Shown here: one piece after another, positions 6,280 to 15,319 of the stretch
Layout: each line of letters starts with the position of its first letter
Numbering within the stretch: the first letter of the stretch is position 1
DNA from: an uncultured Acetatifactor sp.
GTDB taxonomy: Bacteria; Bacillota; Clostridia; Lachnospirales; Lachnospiraceae
NCBI GenBank assembly: GCA_910587555.1
Contig: CAJULV010000037.1
Location: 1 to 40,237, forward strand
DNA: 40,237 bases
Reading direction: 5' to 3'
Notes under the pieces: model-generated
Seen by the model: only the letters and a program-made list of their open reading frames with translations
What the model was told of the DNA's origin: nothing
The model's database searches: none
Position numbers and translations under genes: made by a program

Positions 6280-7869
6280 TTACATTGGTACCATCCGCAC
6301 TTCTCCGTCTTCCCTGATAAATTTGCAGTAACGGTAGTTGTCCTGGAGCAGCCTGGTGGCACCGCCTATCACGATAGTCGTATTGGGATAAATCTGTTCA
6401 TTAATGACTACCCTTGCGTCTTCACGACTCTCCATCATCTCCTGCAGGGCCTGCATACGAGTATTCAGCCTCTCCAGTTCCGTCTTTTTCTCATCGATCA
6501 ACGAAGCCACACTCCGCATATACCGCATCTGGCTTTCATTGTACTGAATTCCTTTCCTCTGCTTCTCCTTGAAATTATTAAATATCACTTCTGCCGCATT
6601 CAGCGTCTTCTGCCTCTCTTCCACCGCAGCCGTAACATGCTCCAGCTGGGAAATCAGAAGCGGTTCCACGCCCACTTCCAACGTCGTGGCGGTACTCATG
6701 CTGGCTCCCACTGTCTTGGCAATAATCGCATTCGCCGCCTGTACCCGGCCGCCAAGTATAATTCCCCTTCTTCCGTCCACCTTCACGTCACTGCCTGAAG
6801 ACACCGTACAATGCAGGATCGCTTCCGTCTCCACAAATCCTCCCGACACAATCCGCGCATTCTCCAGGAACTTTACAATGATGTCGCCTCTGGCTCTCAG
6901 ATAGCCCTTTCCCATGCCGTTCATGCCCTTTGCAATAATAATATTGCCTCCGGCAATGATGGTAGCTCCTTCCACCAGGCCGTTTACCACTACATTTCCA
7001 CCGGCTTTTACCTCAAAGTTTTCATCCACATTTCCCGCAATTTCGACACTTCCGTCATAGCTGATATTGCCTGTAGAGACGTTTACCCCTTTCACCTGGT
7101 ATACACTGGACACCACTACTTTCTTATCCAGAAGCGCCACATGTCCGTCCACCTGGGAAGTAATGGACAGCTTATCCGCCGACAGTTCGATGTTTTTGCC
7201 GAACTTCAGGGTTTCACGTTTGACTTCTTTTGCTTTTATCACCTTCCCGTATACATCCGAACCTGCTTCCCCCGGCTGTTCCGGTATGATGCGCGCAAGC
7301 ACCTGCCCCTTACGGCACTGGTTAATGGTAGTCAGATTAAAGTAATCCACACGCCCGTCGTCTCTGTGCGCAGGCCTTTTATGCTGGTTCACATTAAAAG
7401 AATATTCGATTACGGCATCCTTGCCCTGGACAGACTTCTTGCCCCGGGCTATCAAAATGTCCGTGCAGTAAACGCCTTCTGTCTCAAAATGCTCCTTCAG
7501 AGCGCCTTCCTGTATGCCATAGACAATGTTCCGCCGCTTGATGTCATCCATAAAATCTCTCAGCGTCAGCCGCTTTCCTCCTTCAGAAGCCGGAATAAAG
7601 CGAACCGTAGCCATCATGCCGTCCTCACTGACATCCAGCATATAAGTCTCCTGACAAACCGGGCAGTCCTCATCCCCCAAATGACAGATTCCCGTCTCGC
7701 CAAAGTGAATCTGTGCCTCTATCCGCTTTTTATCATACGTAATCTTCAAATCGTCCAGATATTTCCAGACTTCATCGGTCCTGATATCTTCCCCGAACTC
7801 TTCCGGCGGATATAAGGCGATTCCGTAACCCTTAAAATCATTTACCAATCGAAAGTAACCATTCTTCAT
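6280..7869 (-). CDS. fapA: FapA family protein (DUF342)
   Basis: The 529-residue protein is a DUF342/FapA-type polypeptide. Its N-terminal ~200 residues include a CPVC pair (about residues 70-73). A right-handed beta-helix follows, with Gly/Val/Ile-rich turns such as EVKAGGNVVVNGLVEGATII (about residues 285-305). A coiled coil lies at about 410-480 and a small C-terminal beta segment follows. Family members are linked to envelope or polysaccharide assembly and are often found near motility genes; the biochemical function is not established. The ATG has GGGGG 8 nt upstream and lies 17 bp after sigD, so it is probably co-transcribed with it. Confidence 0.85.
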   Translation of the reverse strand: MKNGYFRLVNDFKGYGIALYPPEEFGEDIRTDEVWKYLDDLKITYDKKRIEAQIHFGETGICHLGDEDCPVCQETYMLDVSEDGMMATVRFIPASEGGKRLTLRDFMDDIKRRNIVYGIQEGALKEHFETEGVYCTDILIARGKKSVQGKDAVIEYSFNVNQHKRPAHRDDGRVDYFNLTTINQCRKGQVLARIIPEQPGEAGSDVYGKVIKAKEVKRETLKFGKNIELSADKLSITSQVDGHVALLDKKVVVSSVYQVKGVNVSTGNISYDGSVEIAGNVDENFEVKAGGNVVVNGLVEGATIIAGGNIIIAKGMNGMGKGYLRARGDIIVKFLENARIVSGGFVETEAILHCTVSSGSDVKVDGRRGIILGGRVQAANAIIAKTVGASMSTATTLEVGVEPLLISQLEHVTAAVEERQKTLNAAEVIFNNFKEKQRKGIQYNESQMRYMRSVASLIDEKKTELERLNTRMQALQEMMESREDARVVINEQIYPNTTIVIGGATRLLQDNYRYCKFIREDGEVRMVPM

Positions 7870-7886
7870 AGTTTAATCCCCCAATG

Positions 7887-8660
7887 CTAATTATTTGAAA
7901 GAATCCCCATGTAGTTCCCCATTTTTACTTTCATCTTTTTCAATGCCCTGGTGTGCAGCTGTGATATTCTGGATTCGGAAACCTCAAGGATATTGCTGAT
8001 TTCCTTTAACGTAAGCTCTTCGTAATAGTAAAGCGTGATTACCTTCTGCTCCTTTTCCGTCAAAAGCTGCAGTGCCTCCCCCAGCACCTTTGCCAGTTCT
8101 TCCTTCTCTATCCGCTCTTCGGGCGCCTCAAAATGGGAAGTCGTATGTCTTCTGTAATCCTGAGATATATCACTTCCCTGCTCCATATATTCGTTCAGGG
8201 AAACCAGACCTGTGATTTTCATCTGGGACTGCCACTCCAGGTACTCCTCATCGGATATCCCCAGGCCTCTGGCAACTTCCTCATCCGTAGCCATGCGCCC
8301 GGTACTCTGCTCCACTTCCTTGATTACCGCCTCGATTTTTTTCTGCTTTTGTCTGATTGTCCTGGGAATCCAGTCCATCTTGCGTATCTGGTCCAAAATT
8401 GCCCCTCGGATACGCAGGCTGGCATATGTCTCAAATTTTACATCCTTCAGATAGTCAAACTTATCAATAGCATCTATCAGCCCGAAAATACCGTAACTGA
8501 CCAGATCCTCATATTCCACATTGTAGCCCAGATACATGCTGAGCCTGCCCGCAACCACCTTGACAAGAGGAGCATATTCCAGAATCAACTGCTCTCTGAT
8601 TTCCGGTGATTTCATTTTCGCATATACTTCTAACAGTTTCTTTCTGCCTGCTTCATCCAT
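7887..8660 (-). CDS. sigD: RNA polymerase sigma factor for flagellar operon (SigD/FliA, sigma-28)
   Basis: This alternative sigma factor directs RNA polymerase to late flagellar, chemotaxis and autolysin promoters. The 257 residues contain region 2 (LVSYGIFGLIDAIDKFD and FETYASLRIRGAILDQIRKM, about residues 53-97), region 3 (about 110-150), and region 4 with its helix-turn-helix (ELTLKEISNILEVSESRISQ, about 213-232). The WIPR motif after region 2.4 is typical of FliA/SigD. The ATG is preceded by AGGAGG. It sits at the end of the fla/che operon as in B. subtilis, so sigma level depends on transcription through the whole operon. The anti-sigma gene flgM is not in the window. Confidence 0.96.
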   Translation of the reverse strand: MDEAGRKKLLEVYAKMKSPEIREQLILEYAPLVKVVAGRLSMYLGYNVEYEDLVSYGIFGLIDAIDKFDYLKDVKFETYASLRIRGAILDQIRKMDWIPRTIRQKQKKIEAVIKEVEQSTGRMATDEEVARGLGISDEEYLEWQSQMKITGLVSLNEYMEQGSDISQDYRRHTTSHFEAPEERIEKEELAKVLGEALQLLTEKEQKVITLYYYEELTLKEISNILEVSESRISQLHTRALKKMKVKMGNYMGILSNN

Positions 8661-8722
8661 GAAATCCGGCTCCTCCTTTTATGTTATCATAACTGTCCGA
8701 TATACAATCTGTCAAGAATTAT

Positions 8723-8992
8723 TTACTCCTGCCCGCTTTCCTGACCTGCATCCTCTGAATTTTCCGACTCCTTTTCGATGACTTCCCCCTCTTCCCTGAG
8801 CCGCGCCTCATTCTGCTGCTCAAAGAAATCCAATGTCCACTTCAACACGCTTCCAAGCACATAAAAGATTAAAAATACCACAAACAGGGCGACAAGCTTC
8901 TCCGCCATGGTATATTTCTCAATATATGTAATAATACATGTCACCGCACCGGCTATCAGCATTAAAAGAAGCGGTAAATTCTTCCTGTTCAT
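8723..8992 (-). CDS. Small two-helix membrane protein between cheD and sigD
   Basis: I do not recognise the family. From the ATG at 8992 (GAAGGGG just upstream) the protein has 89 residues. Two hydrophobic helices (about residues 5-23 and 32-52) form a hairpin. A charged tail very rich in Glu (EARLREEGEVIEKESENSED) follows, presumably cytoplasmic. The frame stays open upstream through cheD sequence but lacks a better start. It is tightly spaced after cheD (13 bp) and 62 bp before sigD, so it belongs to the operon. A motility role is inferred only from position. Confidence 0.72.
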   Translation of the reverse strand: MNRKNLPLLLMLIAGAVTCIITYIEKYTMAEKLVALFVVFLIFYVLGSVLKWTLDFFEQQNEARLREEGEVIEKESENSEDAGQESGQE

Positions 8993-9005
8993 ACATGTAT
9001 CCCCT

Positions 9006-9503
9006 TCAGATAATCTTCTCGGGCTTTCCCACGGCACGAATGTGAAAAGCACCGGTTTCCGGGTAAAAAATAACCGTTCTGCCGTAATTTGCCCCTGTGT
9101 CCTGCGCCAGGACCGGGATCCGCAGCGCATTCAGCTTTGCTTTGGTGGCTTCCACATTCCTGTTTCCCACCTGCGTCACAGAAGCGCCGCTGCCGCTTCC
9201 CTGAAAATTAAACATGGTGGCACCGCCGGCTATCTTCGCTACCATCCGGACGCGCCTTGCCCCCATTCTTTCCATCTGGCGCACCAGTTCTTCGATGCCT
9301 GTATCCGCAAACTTCGCAATGTTATGCTGCCCTGTGGTTATCGCCTTACTGTCCGGCAACATGATATGCACCAGACCGCCTACTTTATTCATAGGATCCC
9401 TGATTGCAATACCGACACAGGAACCCAGCCCCAGAGTCATCACGCCGTTGGGGCTAACGCAGGTCTTCAGGTCTGCTATTCCTACTTTGATTATTTCACT
9501 CAT
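9006..9503 (-). CDS. cheD: Chemoreceptor glutamine deamidase CheD
   Basis: CheD deamidates glutamines on chemoreceptors and, in Gram-positive bacteria, binds CheC and stimulates it. From the start MSEIIKVGIA the protein has 165 residues. Candidate catalytic triad members T23, C29 (TLGLGSCVGIAI) and H46 (GGLVHIMLP) have the same spacing as in the Thermotoga enzyme (T21/C27/H44, recalled). An upstream in-frame ATG at 9545 would add 14 residues not typical of the family. The chosen start has a weak GGA-rich site. It follows cheC, its usual partner. Confidence 0.95.
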   Translation of the reverse strand: MSEIIKVGIADLKTCVSPNGVMTLGLGSCVGIAIRDPMNKVGGLVHIMLPDSKAITTGQHNIAKFADTGIEELVRQMERMGARRVRMVAKIAGGATMFNFQGSGSGASVTQVGNRNVEATKAKLNALRIPVLAQDTGANYGRTVIFYPETGAFHIRAVGKPEKII

Positions 9504-9574
9504 GATCCATTTCCATATCCTTTTATCCGTTCTACCGCCTTCCACGGTTTTAATTCCGCGAGGCCGTGCTCACT

Positions 9575-10204
9575 TTATTGAAAGTCCACCGGTACACCCA
9601 AAGCCGTAAGTATTTTCTCATAAGACTCCAAATCCGGAATCAATATGAAAAATCCGTCCAGCTTAACCTCATCATAAAATTGTGACTGAATCAGCAAAAT
9701 TTTATCCCCGAAGATACCGAACTGAATTGCGGGTACACTTAAAATTGCACCCGCCATATCCACGGTAATTGCCGGAGGAGAAGGAATCACTGTCAGATTG
9801 GTCATTTGGGACAGGGAATTCAGATAAGCTCCGGTGATGATATTGCCCACTTCCTGCATCGCCGACAACCCCATCTCCTCAAATTCACCGCCTTCCGGCA
9901 GCATTCCCATTGTAATCTTCTGTATCAGATGTCTGGCGCTGTGTTCCTCCACCATAAACATCATGCTCCCCGTGATATCCCCTTCCACACCCAGGTACAC
10001 GCCGGCCATAATCTGCTCTTCTCCGCCCATCAGCTCTCCCACCTCGCTGAACTCCAAAAGCCGGACCTGCGGAACCTTCATATCCACCTTACACTGCAGC
10101 ATCTGGGACAGAGCCGTCATGGCATTTCCTGCACCGATGTTTCCGATTTCCTTCAGTACATCATAGTAATTTTCCGAAACCTGTTCTAACATCGCATCAC
10201 TCAT
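9575..10204 (-). CDS. cheC: CheY-P phosphatase CheC
   Basis: CheC removes phosphate from CheY-P to reset the motor signal. The 209-residue protein has two copies of the E-x2-N phosphatase signature, E19/N22 in LKEIGNIGAGNA and E118/N121 in MQEVGNIITGAY, each on a long helix. The internal pseudo-twofold repeat is typical of CheC rather than CheX. The ATG has GGAGAG 6 nt upstream. It is followed by cheD. FliY, further up the operon, carries a related CheC-like domain, so two potential CheY-P phosphatases are encoded. Confidence 0.95.
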   Translation of the reverse strand: MSDAMLEQVSENYYDVLKEIGNIGAGNAMTALSQMLQCKVDMKVPQVRLLEFSEVGELMGGEEQIMAGVYLGVEGDITGSMMFMVEEHSARHLIQKITMGMLPEGGEFEEMGLSAMQEVGNIITGAYLNSLSQMTNLTVIPSPPAITVDMAGAILSVPAIQFGIFGDKILLIQSQFYDEVKLDGFFILIPDLESYEKILTALGVPVDFQ

Positions 10205-10240
10205 ATGTTGCTCTCCTTACATCATCTTACCCATCCGCAC

Positions 10241-10975
10241 TCAATCGGACGCATACTTCTTTTTCAGCCTGTTGCGCCTTTCTTCTTCGAAGATATACTT
10301 GATAATCTCCTCCCTGACAGTCGGGTCCAAATCATAAAACTGTACGCGCTGCTCAAAAGTCCCCTTCCGGTTCGCCAGCTCTATGGAGCTTATCACCCTG
10401 CTGATAACTTCATACTTCTTGTGTTCCCCGTTATTCATCAGATGGAACGCGCAATAAATCAAACTGTCCGGCTCGTAATGGTGCGTGGACAGAAAACGCA
10501 GCCCACCTCCGCTGATATCCACAATAACGCACTGCTTCAGAGGAAGTCCCTTGGCCAGCGTATAAGGCATCCTGCTCTCAATGGTCAGCACTTCTTCCTT
10601 CTGCAGATTGCGTGTACTCATCTCCAGTGCGCATCCCAGACGGTAGAATTCCCGCCGCTGATATTTGCGCAGATTGCTGGTCATCTCCATCAGCAGAAGA
10701 TACGTATTATTGCTTTTGTACCGGTCAATAATCCTGGCAAGGCATTGAAACAGCCCGCTTGCGCCGTAAAATACCATGTCGAATTCACTGTCCACAGGAA
10801 GCAGGATCAACTTGGTCTTCTCTATCGGCATTGTAATTTCAATGGTATCCTCGGACTGAATATCATATACCGTACTGTTATAGACCTTTCCCGCCATTCC
10901 GGGCTGTTCGTCATTCTCACGAGCCACAGCCTGTAATTCAATTTTATCCCCTACGGAAATAAATTTGGAAAACAT
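10241..10975 (-). CDS. ycgR: Flagellar brake / c-di-GMP-binding PilZ protein (YcgR-like)
   Basis: YcgR-type proteins bind cyclic di-GMP and slow or bias the flagellar motor. The 244-residue protein has an N-terminal YcgR-like beta domain (about residues 1-100). A C-terminal PilZ domain follows with the RxxxR motif (R108/R112 in QRREFYR) and D153-x-S-x2-G (VDISGGGLRF), both intact and expected to bind c-di-GMP. The start at ATG 10975 has GGTGG 5 nt upstream; a GTG 12 nt earlier is less likely. It lies between flhG and cheC, as in many Clostridia, and couples c-di-GMP level to motility. Confidence 0.9.
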   Translation of the reverse strand: MFSKFISVGDKIELQAVARENDEQPGMAGKVYNSTVYDIQSEDTIEITMPIEKTKLILLPVDSEFDMVFYGASGLFQCLARIIDRYKSNNTYLLLMEMTSNLRKYQRREFYRLGCALEMSTRNLQKEEVLTIESRMPYTLAKGLPLKQCVIVDISGGGLRFLSTHHYEPDSLIYCAFHLMNNGEHKKYEVISRVISSIELANRKGTFEQRVQFYDLDPTVREEIIKYIFEEERRNRLKKKYASD

Positions 10976-11031
10976 AACAACCACCACCCTTTTTCATTTT
11001 ATCATCAGGCCGTCTTTCGCCTTGCATGTTT

Positions 11032-11907
11032 CTATCTTTTACCTGCAATGATATGAGAGAAAAACGCTGCCATTCCCCTTTTGGGCTGACGTTCCTCTTC
11101 CTCTCTGTCCAGGAGCCTCCCCGCAATGCGCTCATAGGCAAGCGTGGACTTTGCGCCAGGATTATGCAGGGAAACCGGAGTCTGCTGCATTACGGAACGT
11201 GACAGCTGCGAGTCCTCCGGCACGCATCCCAGATACAGGATAGGCACCTTAAGATAGCGTTCAACCACTGCATTTAACTTATCATAAAGAATTTTCCCCT
11301 CTGACTCTTTTGACACTCTGTTGGCAATCAGTTTCACCTTCGTGGCCTCAGCGTCAAATCTCTGATGGCGATACAATGCTTTCAGCAGGGAATAAGAATC
11401 CGTGATTGATGTGGGTTCCGGCGTGGTCACTAGAAGGATCTCCCCGCTTGCCACCAGAAATTCCAATACCGCATCGGATATCCCCGCCCCCGTATCTACA
11501 ATTATGATATCAGCAATTGTATCCAATTGAGCCAGATTCTGAATGATATAATTCAGATATTCACGGTTCAGATTAGACATACCCGCAATACCGCTTCCCC
11601 CGGATATAAAGCCCACCTCCATGGGTCCCCAGGTAATAATGTCCGTAATGCGCTTTCCCTGATAGATCAAATCACACAGATTGTGCTTGGGAACAGCCCC
11701 GAACATAATCTCAATATTGGCAAGGCCGAAATCCGCATCCAGTATAATAACCCGTTTCCCCATCTTCCTGAACTGAATAGCCAGGTTTATAGAGGTATTG
11801 GATTTGCCCACACCGCCCTTGCCGCTGGTAACGGTAATAACCCGGGCCAATGTTTTCGGCTGCTGTCGGCCTGCTTTTAGGATACGTAACTGTTCTGCCT
11901 GGTCCAT
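11032..11907 (-). CDS. flhG: MinD-like ATPase FlhG (YlxH/FleN)
   Basis: FlhG controls flagellar number and position, stimulates the FlhF GTPase, and helps deliver C-ring components. The 291-residue protein has the conserved N-terminal DQAEQLR activator helix (residues 2-8), which stimulates FlhF. A deviant Walker A GKGGVGKS (29-36) follows, then the LDADFGLANIEI switch region (about 57-68) and a basic C-terminus that may form the membrane-targeting helix. AGGAGG lies 7 nt before the ATG. It follows flhF directly. Confidence 0.94.
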   Translation of the reverse strand: MDQAEQLRILKAGRQQPKTLARVITVTSGKGGVGKSNTSINLAIQFRKMGKRVIILDADFGLANIEIMFGAVPKHNLCDLIYQGKRITDIITWGPMEVGFISGGSGIAGMSNLNREYLNYIIQNLAQLDTIADIIIVDTGAGISDAVLEFLVASGEILLVTTPEPTSITDSYSLLKALYRHQRFDAEATKVKLIANRVSKESEGKILYDKLNAVVERYLKVPILYLGCVPEDSQLSRSVMQQTPVSLHNPGAKSTLAYERIAGRLLDREEEERQPKRGMAAFFSHIIAGKR

Positions 11908-11986
11908 GTGATACCTCCTGTTCCGGTCTTGCAGATACCCTGTCTGCCGTTTTGTATTTCAATTCCCCTGTACTTTAAAACTGCCC

Positions 11987-13255
11987 TTACTGCTTCTCCT
12001 GTTTGATACTCAGAATCTGCTTTACCGTTTTTTGAGGATTAAACTGTTCAATATCATTCGGAACATTCTGCCCATTGGTCACAAACGCTAAGGGTTTCTC
12101 CGTGAACAGTCTCATATTCAGCAGATTCCCCATTGCCGCCGTCTCATCCAGCTTCGTAAAAATCAGCTGAAAATCAGCAATCCCCTTATAAGTAGACACG
12201 ATCTTCAGCAAGTCACGATATTTTGTAGTTGCCGAGAGAACCAGAAAGGTCTGGCACTCCGCCGCTTCCTTCAGCGCGTCAAACAGCTTTTTCATATGCC
12301 CCAGCTGCTCTTCGTTTTTATGGGAATGTCCCATTGTGTCTACAAATATATAGTCAAAATCCGCAAACTCGCGGACTGCCGTCTTCACCTCATCCTCCGA
12401 ATAGATAACCCGGAAAGGCACCTCCAGGATATTGGCATATGTCCGAAGCTGTTCCACCGCAGCAATCCGGTAAGTATCCGCCGTCATCAGCGCTACCTTC
12501 TTTTTTTCTTCCACCGCGTAGCAGCTGGCAATCTTCGCTATGGTGGTCGTCTTACCGACTCCTGTAGGTCCCATGAAGACTACAATCTTCGGCGCACCAT
12601 CCGCAGGCGAAATACCGTAAGCCCTGCCGAATTTCAGAATCATTTTCTGATATATATTTTCCAGGATATAGTCAATGGGAAGATTGGATTTTCCTGACAC
12701 ATCCACCTCATTCACGATCTGGTTCGCATACTTTTCATCAACTTCACTTTCCAGCATGGTATTATACAGAAGCCGCACAAAACGCTGCTGCTGCGTCATC
12801 TCTTCCTGCTGCGGCTCCTCCCTGTTTTCCTCTTCAGCCGCTTTTTCGGAAACGGTGGTTTCTTCCCGCGCCGCTTCGTTCTGCTGAAAGCGGGACATCA
12901 AAAGAGATTCCAGACTGTCCAGTTTCTTTTCAATGGCAATTCTGTCTTCCGTTCCCAAAACAATCTCATGGGATAAATCCGCTTCTGCGGAATTGTCTGC
13001 GGAAAGCCTTTTCACCGGACGGGGCTGCTCTTTCCTCGCCGCAGGAGAAGGCGTCTCCCTGCGCACAGGCACTACCGTATCGTTTTCCTCTTCCAACGCC
13101 ACGGTCACTTCTGTCTGTTTCGCACGGAACAGGGCCGCCAGCCCCTTCCTCTGCACATCCTTCACGTTCATGATGACAACGCCGTCTCCCAGTTCCTTTT
13201 TGGCAGCTTCCACCGCTTCCGCTTCTGTTTTCCCAACGAACTTTTTAATAATCAT
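11987..13255 (-). CDS. flhF: Flagellar SRP-type GTPase FlhF
   Basis: FlhF is an SRP-family GTPase that marks the site of flagellar assembly. The 422-residue protein has an N-terminal basic B domain (1-50), a variable acidic linker (55-150) and an NG domain with G1 GPTGVGKTTT (229-238), the TADTYRIAAVEQLRTYA motif (258-274) and G4 TKLDE. The G3 region reads DTMGHSH (306-312) instead of the usual DTAGR, a notable departure. flhA ends 1 bp upstream, implying translational coupling. The ribosome binding site is weak. Confidence 0.95.
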   Translation of the reverse strand: MIIKKFVGKTEAEAVEAAKKELGDGVVIMNVKDVQRKGLAALFRAKQTEVTVALEEENDTVVPVRRETPSPAARKEQPRPVKRLSADNSAEADLSHEIVLGTEDRIAIEKKLDSLESLLMSRFQQNEAAREETTVSEKAAEEENREEPQQEEMTQQQRFVRLLYNTMLESEVDEKYANQIVNEVDVSGKSNLPIDYILENIYQKMILKFGRAYGISPADGAPKIVVFMGPTGVGKTTTIAKIASCYAVEEKKKVALMTADTYRIAAVEQLRTYANILEVPFRVIYSEDEVKTAVREFADFDYIFVDTMGHSHKNEEQLGHMKKLFDALKEAAECQTFLVLSATTKYRDLLKIVSTYKGIADFQLIFTKLDETAAMGNLLNMRLFTEKPLAFVTNGQNVPNDIEQFNPQKTVKQILSIKQEKQ

Positions 13256-13256
13256 T

Positions 13257-15302
13257 TTATGCTGTCACCATCCCAACTGACTGTAATTCCACATTAGATT
13301 CCACTTCATTGTAGGAGACAACTACCAGCTCCTTATAATAATCCTCCGTCAGGCGCTTAAAATACATCCGCACAATCGGAGATGTTATAATAATGGGATT
13401 CTTTCCAAGGCTTTCCAGCTTCTGGACTTCTTTCCCCACAGAGTCGATAATCGCCCTGGAACGGTTCGGATCCAGATTCAGGAAAGCACCGTTCTCCGTC
13501 TGTTTGACACTGCCCATGATTTCCTGCTCCACCTTCGGGTCCAATGTAACCACATTTGTAGTCTCATGGTTGGGAAAGTATTTTGTCGATATCGCCCTCT
13601 TCAGGCTCTGCCGCACATACTCAGTCAGAATATCCGTATCCCTGGTAGCGGGGGCATAGTCCGCCAGTGTCTCCATAATCGTCAGCAAATCCCGAATTGA
13701 GATACCCTCCTTAAGCAGATTCTGCAATACCTTCTGAATTTCTCCAAGTCCAAGAAGCTTTGGCACCAGTTCCTCCACCAGAGAAGGATTGCTCTCCTTG
13801 AGATTGTTGATAAGGTTCTGGACATCCTGTCTGCTGAGCAGATCCGCGATATACTGCCGGATGATCTCCGTCAGATGCGTGGCAATGATGGAAGGCGGGT
13901 CTACTACCGTATAACCCAGGCTTTCCGCCCTTTCCCGCTGTCCCTCCGTAATCCAGATGGCCGGCAGATGGAAAGAAGGCTCAAAAGTAGGGATACCCGT
14001 AATCTCTTCCTCCACATACCCGGGATTCATGGCCATATAATGGTCGAACAGAATCTCTCCCTCGCTCACCTGAATTCCCTTTATCTTGATAATATACTGA
14101 TTGGGATTCAGCTGAATATTGTCGCGCAGACGGATAATGGGAACCACCGTACCAAGCTCCAGCGCAATCTGACGCCGAATCATAACCACACGGTCCAGCA
14201 GGTCGCCGCCCTGGTTCACGTCAGCCAGCGGGATAATGCCGTAACCGAACTCCAACTCGATGGGATCCACCTGGAGAAGGCTCGCCACATTTTCCGGCTG
14301 CCGGATTGCATCCGCCGCCTCTTCGTCCCCGTCCACTTCACTCTCAATGGCAGCCGTCTCCAGATTGCCGGCAATCATCCTGCCGCCAACGACAAACAAA
14401 AGCCCCATTCCCATAAAGAGAACCGTATTCAGATCCGTAAAAACTCCCAGAAAAACCAGTGTGCCACCTACCAGATACATTACCTTCGGAATACCGAAAA
14501 GCTGTCTGACAATGGCCGGACCGAAATCGGATTCCTTGCTTCCCTTGGTAACCAATATACCTGTTGACAGTGAAATCAGCAGGGAAGGAATCTGGCTCAC
14601 CAAGCCGTCACCGATCGTAAGGATACCATAATTATTCAGAGCCGTACTCACGTCCATGCCGTTGCGCAGCATACCCATGGCAATACCGCCCACCACATTG
14701 ATAACCGTGAGCAGCAGGCCTGCGATGGCATCTCCCTTTACATACTTGACAGCACCGTCCATAGAACCGAAAAAGCTGGATTCCTGTTGGATTTTGTCAC
14801 GCCTCTCCTTGGCTTCCTTATCGTCAATGGCACCGGTATTCAGGTCCGCGTCAATTGCCATCTGTTTACCGGGCATGGCATCCAGCGTAAATCTTGCCGT
14901 TACCTCGGCCACACGTTCGGAACCTTTGTTGATCACCAGGAACTGAATCATAATCAGGATAATGAAGACAATGGCTCCTACAATCAGATCACCGCCGCCT
15001 ACAAACTTTCCGAACGTCATTACCACATTGCCGGAAGTCCCCGTAGTCAGAATCAGCCTGGTGGAAGATACATTCATGGCTATCCTGAAAATAGTGGTGA
15101 ACAGCAGAATCGTCGGGAAGTAGGACATATCCAGCACTTCCTTAATAAACATACAGGCAAACAGAATCGTAAAGGCGATGGCAATATTAAATGCCATAAA
15201 CACGTCCAATATCGCCGCCGGAAGAGACACAATCAGCATAATAAACGCCACCAGTACATAGATCGCTACGATCGTATCTGTCTTGGCCAGTCTTTCATTC
15301 AT
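13257..15302 (-). CDS. flhA: Flagellar type III export gate protein FlhA
   Basis: FlhA forms the nonameric export gate ring and uses proton motive force. The 681-residue protein has eight predicted N-terminal membrane helices (about residues 12-310). Between them lies the cytoplasmic FHIPEP-family loop with ARFTLDAMPGKQMAIDADLN (about 135-154). A large C-terminal cytosolic platform follows and binds substrate-chaperone complexes. Length matches the family. GGAGGAG precedes the ATG by 6 nt. It sits between flhB and flhF, the conserved order. Confidence 0.97.
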   Translation of the reverse strand: MNERLAKTDTIVAIYVLVAFIMLIVSLPAAILDVFMAFNIAIAFTILFACMFIKEVLDMSYFPTILLFTTIFRIAMNVSSTRLILTTGTSGNVVMTFGKFVGGGDLIVGAIVFIILIMIQFLVINKGSERVAEVTARFTLDAMPGKQMAIDADLNTGAIDDKEAKERRDKIQQESSFFGSMDGAVKYVKGDAIAGLLLTVINVVGGIAMGMLRNGMDVSTALNNYGILTIGDGLVSQIPSLLISLSTGILVTKGSKESDFGPAIVRQLFGIPKVMYLVGGTLVFLGVFTDLNTVLFMGMGLLFVVGGRMIAGNLETAAIESEVDGDEEAADAIRQPENVASLLQVDPIELEFGYGIIPLADVNQGGDLLDRVVMIRRQIALELGTVVPIIRLRDNIQLNPNQYIIKIKGIQVSEGEILFDHYMAMNPGYVEEEITGIPTFEPSFHLPAIWITEGQRERAESLGYTVVDPPSIIATHLTEIIRQYIADLLSRQDVQNLINNLKESNPSLVEELVPKLLGLGEIQKVLQNLLKEGISIRDLLTIMETLADYAPATRDTDILTEYVRQSLKRAISTKYFPNHETTNVVTLDPKVEQEIMGSVKQTENGAFLNLDPNRSRAIIDSVGKEVQKLESLGKNPIIITSPIVRMYFKRLTEDYYKELVVVSYNEVESNVELQSVGMVTA

Positions 15303-15319
15303 GTTATGCTCCTCCTCCC

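Noticed and set aside
6811..7815. 334-codon plus-strand open frame opposite fapA
   Set aside because: Shadow of fapA, with no binding site and no recognisable motif.
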